Shown in pieces: positions 57,625-64,000 of a DNA stretch of 64,000 bases. The notes under the pieces are model-generated. The model ran no database searches and was not told where the DNA came from. It was given only the letters and a program-made list of their open reading frames with translations. Position 1 is the stretch's first letter. Every line of letters begins with the position of its first letter. The DNA comes from Hermatobates lingyangjiaoensis (lineage: Eukaryota; Arthropoda; Insecta; Hemiptera; Hermatobatidae). Made by a program: the position numbers and the translations under genes. The stretch is taken from NCBI GenBank assembly GCA_026182355.1, contig JAPFBL010000242.1, forward strand, positions 1 through 64,000, written 5' to 3'.

Positions 57625-58110
57625 TTTCTCCATAACCTTCCCTTCAACGATTGCTTCAGGGTTAAAGTATTAAGAAAACTCTCAAATGATGACACCCAGA
57701 CCACTCTAAGGGCTTCTGAGGAAGCCTTCATTTGGTAATTGGGTGCAAGAAATTCCCCTGGTCTAAATTTAATCAGATGATTTATTTTTTTTTCTCGTTT
57801 AATTTTAGTTTTATGTTTTTTTTCTTTCCTTTCTCTTTTTTACTTTTCTCCTCCCTACTTAAATATCACTTTTATAATTTTACTTACTCACAGCCTAAAC
57901 TGGTCCACATTGGTAAGGTGGCTGCACTGCGTGTCATTGTATCGCTCCAGTTTACATCGGCCAGTGGACGCATTTACGTCTCCGTTCCTTCATTCTTTCT
58001 ACTTTTATTTTCTTTCTTTCTACTCTCCTGAAGACGGCAAGACGCCGAAATAATCGAGATTCGTGAGTGTTCGTCCTTTTTCTTGTGTTCTCTAGCTGTA
58101 ACTTTAATTA
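57625..58110 (+). pseudogene. PLE endonuclease C-terminal fragment with 3' region and T7 arm
   Basis: Plus strand: HNLPFNDCFRVKVLRKL, then TTLRASEEAFIW, an in-frame TAA, LGARNSPGLNLIR and a stop. This is the same C-terminal end as in the 51.3-52.8-kb palindrome, but from a different PLE lineage (about 60-70% similar by eye, only about 45 residues). It starts directly at (TA)n, so it is 5'-truncated. The 3' region is T-rich, then CGTCTCCGTTCCTTC, and CTCCTGAAGACGGCAAGACGCCGAAATAATCGAG (T7 arm) leads into (TA)n at 58109. The 99-codon frame at 57732-58031 is in the 3' region and not real. Confidence 0.85.
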
Positions 58111-58378
58111 TATATATATATATATATATAAAATAAATTCACAAACATAACTCACATCAATATTTTGACCATCGTCTTCATCGTCATCGTGAGTCACCGC
58201 CCTGCCTTCCTGCGGGACTCTTCGCTCTTCACACCTCCTGATGACGACGATGGTCGAAATATCGATGTGAGTTAAGTCTGTGTCTTTCTGTGTGTTTCCT
58301 TCGTTTTGAATTTATTTTATTTAAAAAAGTCCGCTGAACCGTTTCTCTTAATTGTATATATATATACATATATAAAGA
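58109..58378. mobile_element. PLE terminal fold-back, type T3
   Basis: (TA)n, then AACATAACTCACATCAATATTTTGACCATCGTC and its partner CCTGATGACGACGATGGTCGAAATATCGATGTGAGTTAAG. The right arm ends AAAGTCCGCTGAACCGTTTC and (TA)n at 58354. The centre CGTGAGTCACCGCCC...CGCTCTTCACACC is unique. Confidence 0.88.
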
Positions 58379-59162
58379 ATGTATAAAACGTAAATACACT
58401 ACCTTTCCCAATTTAAATAATGAATGACGCTATATTATTAAGGAAGTCAATCGGGTTTTTCCTACTGTTTATATCAATTGATGGGTTTCCTGCTATGATA
58501 GAAAACAAAATGAAATCAAGTTGTTCCTAACATCAATAACACCAAAATTGTTCATAACAATGTTAACATTTTAAAACAACAACATTCGGATAGAGCAATT
58601 CATTTAATCTATTGAAAAAAGAAAAACTGAAAAGATATAAACAGTTATATAAAAGGATTGAAGTAGATTTATGTATTTTGGAGCATGGTGACATTGGTTT
58701 AGAGCGATTCATTGTCCTTTATAGATCTATGAGTAAATGACTCAATAAAAGACTATGATGGAGAAGAAAGGGGATCATTTATTTCTCTTCGTCTCTCTTC
58801 AATAGTGACAAATTTCTACAGAAATAACACTCACAACTTCTTCAACAAAAGTCATTTGTCCTTTACAAAAAAAAAAAGACTTTTTTCATGTTCTTTTAAG
58901 ATAATAATGATCAACCAAGAAAATAAATTTCTCATTCTTAAAAAAGTATTTGCTTTAACATTTTTAATCAGTGTATTACTATATCTAAAAGGAAAAATTA
59001 AAATCTATATTAAATTTATTAAAGTGATATATCGTATTTTATTAATAAACTTATTTAACTAAAATAACTTAACATTAAATAACCTTGTTACTTTATTAAA
59101 AACAATTATATTGTTTATCAAAATGCAGTATTTAATATAACCTGATAAGAATATCAAATTAC
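58379..59162. other. AT-rich DNA, nothing recognised
   Basis: The 85-codon frame at 58805-59062 is very K/F/I/L-rich and motif-free. Confidence 0.45.
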
Positions 59163-59515
59163 CCTATACAGTTTAGGTTAGGTTAGGTTGCAGTGGCAGT
59201 CCGACAAGGAAACACACTTAGGCTGAGCATTGACCCTTTGTGATACCACACAATGAAGATTGATTCTACAGTAGGAGTCCTAAATTGTGCCTAATTCAAG
59301 TGTATTTAGAGTAGGGATCTTTAACGAGTACCTGACATCGTACAAGCTCGGGACAGACAATTTAACGTCCTTCTCCAAGGGACGACGTGCTCAGATTTGT
59401 TCACCTTCCGGGTGAATAAATCGAGGGCCAGGTGGGGATCGAACCCCTGTCCTATTAGTTCAGAGGCGAGCACGTAACCACTGAGCTAGCCTGACCCCTC
59501 ATCCTATACTGTTTA
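59163..59515 (-). mobile_element. tRNA-derived SINE with imperfect 13-bp target-site duplication
   Basis: Minus-strand near full-length copy at about 59176-59502: GGTTAGGTTAGGTT tail, GCAGTGGCAGTCC body start, TTGTGATACCACACAATG, GTATTTAGAGTAGGGATC, GTACCTGACATCGTACAAG, box B region GGGGATCGAACCCC and head ending CACTGAGCTAGCCTGACCCC. CCTATACAGTTTA at 59163-59175 and CCTATACTGTTTA at 59503-59515 differ by one base. Confidence 0.92.
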
Positions 59516-60330
59516 TATACAATGCAGTTAATTTAACGTAATATGGCATATACGTAACCCTCAATATATATTATAACAATATCTCTGTGAGTAAGACTTT
59601 TATGAATAACGGTATGTAGTATTAAATGGTAAAGTTCAAAATATTCGTAAATAAAATTCTGAGATTTCCAGTATGTAATACATTTTAGGTTCCTATGACA
59701 ATCGTTATAATGTTTGATACATTATGATGTTTCAATAAATAAAGACAAAAATATTTCACCTGATTTATATCATTTGAAATTAGAATATGAATGGTTAATA
59801 AATTAATTTGTTAATTGAATCCTTATGCATTTAAGAAATTAATTTTATGTGAATATTAATTTAAATGTTATTAAATATTATATTAAGAATATAATTAATA
59901 TAAGTGAATATACAAATTTAAATTCCTTAAAATAAATACAAATTGAACAGAAATACATTTATTTTAATCTCTATATGAAATATAGTATACTCAATGAACA
60001 TGCATTTTAGCCACAACTTTGTAATCCACTTTTCCCTCAATATTTTTGAAATTCCCTCAATTCAATGAAAGAGTGGGGGTTATACAGATTGACCATTAAA
60101 TGTATCTGGGTTAGTGTGGTCAATATATCATAAAGCAGCAATATCTACTAGTATAATCACCAAATTTTATATTTAATCTTCTACTACCATGGAGATGGAA
60201 TAAAATAAGTTACAACTTACAAACTCAAAACCAAAATTGAATATTATATTAAGCATATATATATATAAACAAATTGTTTTTTATTATTTACATTTTTCTG
60301 ATAAAATTATAAATTCTGTAATGTAGTTCA
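59516..60330. other. AT-rich DNA, nothing recognised
   Basis: No supported feature. Confidence 0.45.
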
Positions 60331-60335
60331 TTTCT

Positions 60336-60615
60336 GTATATATATATATATATATATTACTTTAATATTTTGACCTCGTCGTCATCAGGAGAATCAGAAG
60401 AAGAAGATGAGTTCTGCTTGGCTAGCAATCAGCAAGTTGTTCTTTTTCAGCCGAAAAAAAAATTCATCTTCTTCTTCTCCTTCTCCTGATGACAACGAGC
60501 TCGAAATATTGAAGTGAGTTGTGTGTTGTTTCTACGTGTTATTTTATTCTAACCGTTTGATATTTTGTCTTAACGGACCGTTTCATTTTTGTATTAATAA
60601 TAATAATAATAATAG
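60336..60615. mobile_element. PLE terminal fold-back, type T3 variant
   Basis: (TA)n at 60337-60357, then TATTTTGACCTCGTCGTCATCAGGAGAATCAGAAGAAG and the facing TTCTTCTTCTCCTTCTCCTGATGACAACGAGCTCGAAATATTGAAGTGAGTT. The right arm ends TTAACGGACCGTTTCATTTT and then (TAA)n at 60595-60612. CTGATGA, hairpin with GAGCTC, GAAATATTG. Confidence 0.85.
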
Positions 60616-61480
60616 TTTTTTTTTGTAAGTAGGTGAAGTGCATTTACGTACACAATGCTGGGCTTCTAGTTAAAGTAGAAAACCAACAAAAACACCCTCT
60701 TTTGTCCTAGCACACTATCCTGAAACCGTAATAATAAGATGAATAACAACAATTTATATTGATTGATATAAATTTATATTGATTGATATACGAACTTTAT
60801 CGTAATTCTATTTAAACATAAGAAATATAAATATTTAAAATAAAATTCAATAATTCAGTTGAAAGTATATATTTGATCCAATTCGAGCAGATGTCCTTCA
60901 GTAATAGAATTACAAAGAACTGTGCCCTAATAGGGATAAAACTATTGTTGATGAATATTTACATGTATATTAGTCAAAGAATTTAAAAAATAAAAATTCA
61001 TATTTCATTTGATCCCAATTTATAAAGTGAGGGACAGGAAAATCAGATGAAGACAATACGTACTGGAAATAGTCAGTCCCAGTAGTGTTAACATAACACT
61101 ACTATGATATAATTAGAGCTGCCGTAGTGAATCCCCTACAACCTATAATTAGGTAAATGAATGTGGTGAGGCGTCTCAAATAAGATTTTTATCATGTTTT
61201 CCAGCGATTGATAGATGGTTGTTTATCGAACATTTTGTAACAAATCATTCATGTTCCACCCTTTAACGAATCTGAACATCAGACTCAAATTTCGTTGTGC
61301 TCAAGAGTTCATTTTATTTGGGTAATATTGATGTACAGCAACGGTATATTTTTGTACTTCATAGCAATGCAGATACTAATTTTAAAGCATTTGTTCGAAT
61401 ATTATCAATTTAAGATCCTAAAACAATAATACAAGTCTTATTTGCTAGGAATATTTTATATTACAAAATTTCAAAAATTA
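60616..61480. other. AT-rich DNA, nothing recognised
   Basis: A 17-bp tandem TATAAATTTATATTGAT-type duplication at about 60755-60790; otherwise nothing. Confidence 0.45.
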
Positions 61481-61481
61481 C

Positions 61482-61655
61482 GTTTACACACAAAAAAAGT
61501 TAAATATCACAACTAACAGCATGTTCCGGACACTTAGTGTTCTTCTTCAGGTTTACATTTCAACAGTGCAAATGTAATCTAAAGAAGAACAATTATGTGT
61601 TCAAAACGCGTTCTTAGCTTTGTTTTTTGAACTCATTTTTTGTGTGAAAACGTAT
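61482..61655. mobile_element. PLE terminal fold-back, type T1, eroded
   Basis: Outer arms ACGTTTACACACAAAAAAAG and TTTTTTGTGTGAAAACGT. Inner motifs GTGTTCTTCTTCAGGTTTACATT and AATGTAATCTAAAGAAGAACA. The CGCGTTTCGAACA box is intact only as TGTTCAAAACGCGTT in the right arm. Confidence 0.8.
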
Positions 61656-62070
61656 TTGAAATGTCCTAGTATGAATAAATACCGCACTATGACAGATTGC
61701 AAAAATTGAACTATATTTAAAAACAATTATTTAAATTTTCTTATAGCAAAAAAAAATTGTATACAAACACATTAAGATGAGCCATTATATTTATTGTATA
61801 TACAATTGATAATAAATCTGCACGATAACTATTAAAATAAAAAGAAATAAAGTATCAAAGTTAATCTCATTTAAATTGGTTGCCATCGATTGTCACAGTT
61901 ACAGTTTTAAAGAAATGCTATTGAATACACTTGGCATAAATAACACAATTCAGGCTAGCAAATGCTAACCATCAATGTTATAAAAAAAAAAATAATACCG
62001 TTTATTGAAAAAAAATTGTTTGCAGAAAAGGTAACATAACCTTAAAATCGTAAATTATTTACAAATACAT
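61656..62070. other. AT-rich DNA, nothing recognised
   Basis: No supported feature. Confidence 0.45.
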
Positions 62071-62075
62071 ATTCA

Positions 62076-62270
62076 GTGATATTTTTAGATGAGTTTGTGA
62101 AAATTAAAATAAGAAAAGGGAAATATATTCTTTCCGCTTATACAGCTTCTAGTGTTGTTGGCATCAATCCAGACAGTTGTAATCTTCAAGACCAAACGGA
62201 TCTTAATCTGTTCCTAACCGGCTTTAAATCGGTTTGTCTTTATGATGTACAGTCTACAAAGTCCATCTAA
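62076..62270 (+). CDS. Candidate terminal exon or relic, 64 codons
   Basis: The frame contains DEFVKIKIRKGKYILSAYTA, SSVVGINPDSCNLQDQTDL and LFLTGFKSVCLYDVQ, ending KSI and TAA. Its composition is balanced and protein-like and its GC content is higher than its surroundings. A TATATTTTTAG-type acceptor precedes the ATG. No family recognised and no other exon found nearby, so it may equally be transposon-derived. Confidence 0.3.
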   Translation: MIFLDEFVKIKIRKGKYILSAYTASSVVGINPDSCNLQDQTDLNLFLTGFKSVCLYDVQSTKSI

Positions 62271-62302
62271 GAACACTAACACCTGGCTGTGAGGCCAGAT
62301 GG

Positions 62303-62398
62303 TTATATATATATATACATTTCATCATACAGGAAATAACAGAGAAAGTCACTACAGAACTCACTTTGATAGCTTGACATCCGTCGTCATCTTTACAT
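62303..62398 (-). mobile_element. PLE terminal arm, type T3 (left arm)
   Basis: ACAGAGAAAGTCACTACAGAACTCAC, TTTGATAGC-TTGACATCCGTCGTCATC matches 51350-51415. It starts at (TA)n 62303-62315. Confidence 0.75.
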
Positions 62399-62530
62399 AT
62401 ATAACGATTTCACATAAACACGTGAAATAACAATCAATGATCAAACCACAATAAGAAAATGGGAAAACAAGACTAAGATCTTTCAACCGTAAGAAGTGGT
62501 CTTCGTCAGAGTCAAAAACCCAACTGTTGG
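62399..62530 (+). mobile_element. PLE terminal arm, type T2 (left arm)
   Basis: ACGATTTCACATAAACACGTG, AATCAATGATCAAACCACAATAAG, TTTCAACCGTAAGAAGTGG and CGTCAGAGTCAAAAACCCAAC. Right arm missing. Confidence 0.88.
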
Positions 62531-62663
62531 TTTGATATCAATAGTGACAGAGTACTAAAGTGTAAACTTAACAAAGACGTAAGAATTGTTACATTGTTGT
62601 TTTGGAGTTCCAGTTTAAAGCAGTAATTTAGATGAAAATATGTTGAAGGTTTGACTATGCAGA

Positions 62664-62730
62664 ATATATATATATAATATATATATATATATATAGTAGA
62701 AGAGAGAGAAGAAGAGAGAGAGAGAGTGGA
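62664..62730. repeat. (TA)n and (GA)n microsatellites
   Basis: TA tract at 62664-62694 followed by a GAGA-rich tract to 62730. Confidence 0.9.
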
Positions 62731-62734
62731 TAGC

Positions 62735-63148
62735 AATAGGAAGGTTTTAGCGTTGACCAACGGAAGTCCTGTGGCCATTCATACGTAAGTTGAGCTGCGT
62801 AGTGGCCATGCCAACGTAGAATGCATCACACTGGGTACAGTCCAAACGGTAAACGTCAATTAACCGAAGTGCATGAGGTGTGGGGAGGACAAGGATAGTT
62901 AATCTTGCTATGGGGGGAAGTAAAAAAAGTGATTAGGGTTGATGATATGGCAGGTTTTGAATCTGCTCCGTCCACACTCCACCATTCCCCTCCCAAGTGT
63001 AGGGTTCAAGGGAGAATGATGAGAGAAAATGCCTCTGAGGTTCAGTAGTTTGACATATGCTAAGGAGAGGGCTTCAAGAAAAATAGATGAGGTAGAAGGA
63101 GAAGAGAAGAGCAAAGGGAAAAACTTCTTACTGACCGAGCCAATCGAG
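62735..63148 (-). pseudogene. PLE linker plus GIY-YIG endonuclease fragment
   Basis: Minus strand from high to low coordinate: LLNLRGIFSHHSPLNPTLGR, GMVECGRSRFKTCHIIN (the CxRxRCKTC-type cysteine motif typical of PLE linkers, with one C changed to F), NPNHFFYFP then a stop. In another frame VYRLDCTQCDAFYVGMATTQ and LNLRMNGHRTSVGQR follow: the GIY-YIG core with VYRL/FYVG and the downstream R. At least one stop and two frame changes. Bounded by (TA)n at 63150-63170 and by the GA/TA tract at its other end. The RT is absent. Confidence 0.88.
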
Positions 63149-63179
63149 CCAAATATATATTATATATATACTTGTATAA

Positions 63180-63300
63180 GTTCGCAGTAGATCTTCATCC
63201 AAGCATACATTGTTAAAATGCTGAGCAGATTCTGCATTCACGACTTTTTTAAGTAGCTGTTCTTTTTTCCCAATTACACTTCTATGTTACAGAGGCAATG
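63180..63300 (-). pseudogene. PLE N-terminal fragment
   Basis: Minus strand, two frames joined: KKVVNAESAQHFNNVCLDED followed by LLRTYTS, preceded by GKKNSYL. Same block as at 50.7 kb and 47.36 kb. Adjacent to (TA)n. Confidence 0.5.
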
Positions 63301-63354
63301 CAAATAGCAGGTTTCCTAGCGACATTTTCAAACAAAAAACATAGTCCAATAACT

Positions 63355-63430
63355 ACAAAAGTTGTATTCACTACTTTTTAAACACACGCTATCGACCTCG
63401 TTAGTCATCCTCAGGCAGGATAAAATAATA
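63355..63430 (-). mobile_element. PLE-like terminal arm, type T9
   Basis: On the minus strand, TATCCTGCCTGAGGATGACTAACGAGGTCGATAGCGTGTG: CTGAGGA box, then a short hairpin region and CGATAGCG instead of CGAAA. Single arm. Confidence 0.5.
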
Positions 63431-63636
63431 AGACAGATAAATATGATAAGAACTCAAAGTAATAAAATAACAGGATACAACTAAAAATGCATACATAAGG
63501 GATAACAATAGAAATGGTTATATAGAGGTAACAATACTGAGGTAATAGTAGGTGGTGATCCTAGTGTCCAGGAGGTTAACCAGTTGTTATTAATTAACAT
63601 TAACCAGCCTCCGTCCTTGTTAATTTAACTTTATTG

Positions 63637-63755
63637 CCAACCGTAACAAGCAGTATAACAATCGGAATCAGACGAAGACCACTTGTTACGGTTGAAAGAT
63701 CTTAGTCTTTTTTCCCTATTTCATATTTTGGTTTGATCATATATATTTAGGACGG
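63637..63755. mobile_element. PLE terminal fold-back, type T2, left arm truncated
   Basis: CCAACCGTAACAAGCAG faces GACGAAGACCACTTGTTACGGTTGAAAGATC, and the right arm continues to TTTGGTTTGATCATATATAT. Confidence 0.85.
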
Positions 63756-63761
63756 TCTTAA

Positions 63762-63985
63762 CCGGAATTATATCCGAATATTTTTCCCGTACTCTGTTTT
63801 CAACTATTTGGGGAACATGCTGCATAATATTGAAAGCAATATCTTCAAAATGTTTCTGTTCTTTAATAACAATGTTAACTGCATACCCTTCCGGCTGTTT
63901 CTTTGATTTTTTATGGTATGAAGCAGGTCACACACAACAAATGATGACAAAGAGCGATACAAATTTCTCTGAGGGCAATATTTAG
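63762..63985 (-). pseudogene. Unassigned coding-like stretch at the window edge
   Basis: Minus-strand translation includes KSKKQPEGYAVNIVIKEQ, then HFEDIAFNIMQHVPQIVEN and REKYSDIIPVKTVL, open for about 60 codons with balanced composition, starting after a TGA around 63930. A different frame is open further upstream. I do not recognise the family. Given the location after a PLE arm and (TA)-like DNA, a transposon-derived protein is likely. The 61-codon frame beginning MTKYCPQRN is an alternative reading. Confidence 0.3.
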
Positions 63986-64000
63986 TCATCAGAATATCAG

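Overview
This window is AT-rich invertebrate nuclear DNA with no gene that I can call as an intact host gene. Almost everything recognisable is mobile-element debris: Penelope-like retroelements (PLEs) with GIY-YIG endonuclease, tRNA-derived SINEs, decayed non-LTR reverse transcriptases, a broken Helitron-type PIF1 helicase, satellites and microsatellites. SINE tails ending in TTAGG-type repeats (the arthropod telomere unit), together with Jockey/R1-like LINE remnants, make an arthropod the best guess, but this is an inference and other invertebrates are possible.

Layout. About 1-10 kb: a 65-bp minisatellite (22 copies), three SINE copies, and a 52-bp minisatellite (about 16 copies) that begins at the 5' end of a SINE. 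About 10-32 kb: mostly unannotatable AT-rich DNA with scattered SINEs (several with target-site duplications of 10-12 bp), a duplicated 110-bp block, two direct repeats of 120-190 bp, and the first PLE fold-backs next to (TA)n. About 32-41 kb: LINE 3'-end fragments, the Helitron helicase pseudogene, a dispersed ~800-bp repeat, a cluster of five PLE terminal-repeat hairpins separated by (TA)n, a large fold-back element, and a Jockey-like RT pseudogene. About 42-45 kb: a 380-bp PLE palindrome and a 75-bp satellite (16 copies) that happens to stay open as a repetitive reading frame. About 45-64 kb: a dense PLE graveyard. It holds N-terminal fragments, one copy with RT core plus endonuclease, at least four endonuclease fragments, a 1.46-kb inverted duplication of an endonuclease/3' end, and over a dozen terminal-repeat hairpins, nearly all bounded by (TA)n. 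A second non-LTR RT pseudogene lies at 54.2-54.8 kb.

The most interesting theme is the PLE terminal units. At least nine sequence-distinct types share one plan: a fold-back (head-to-head) pair, (TA)n on both sides, and in the arm a CTGANGA box, a short hairpin, then (C)GAAA. That order is the hammerhead-ribozyme core order, and hammerhead ribozymes are known in PLE terminal repeats. Helix II geometry is not perfect in every type, so activity is a hypothesis. Two stretches (about 46.67-46.99 and 47.59-47.93 kb) look like corrupted consensus inside palindromes, and sequence there should not be trusted.
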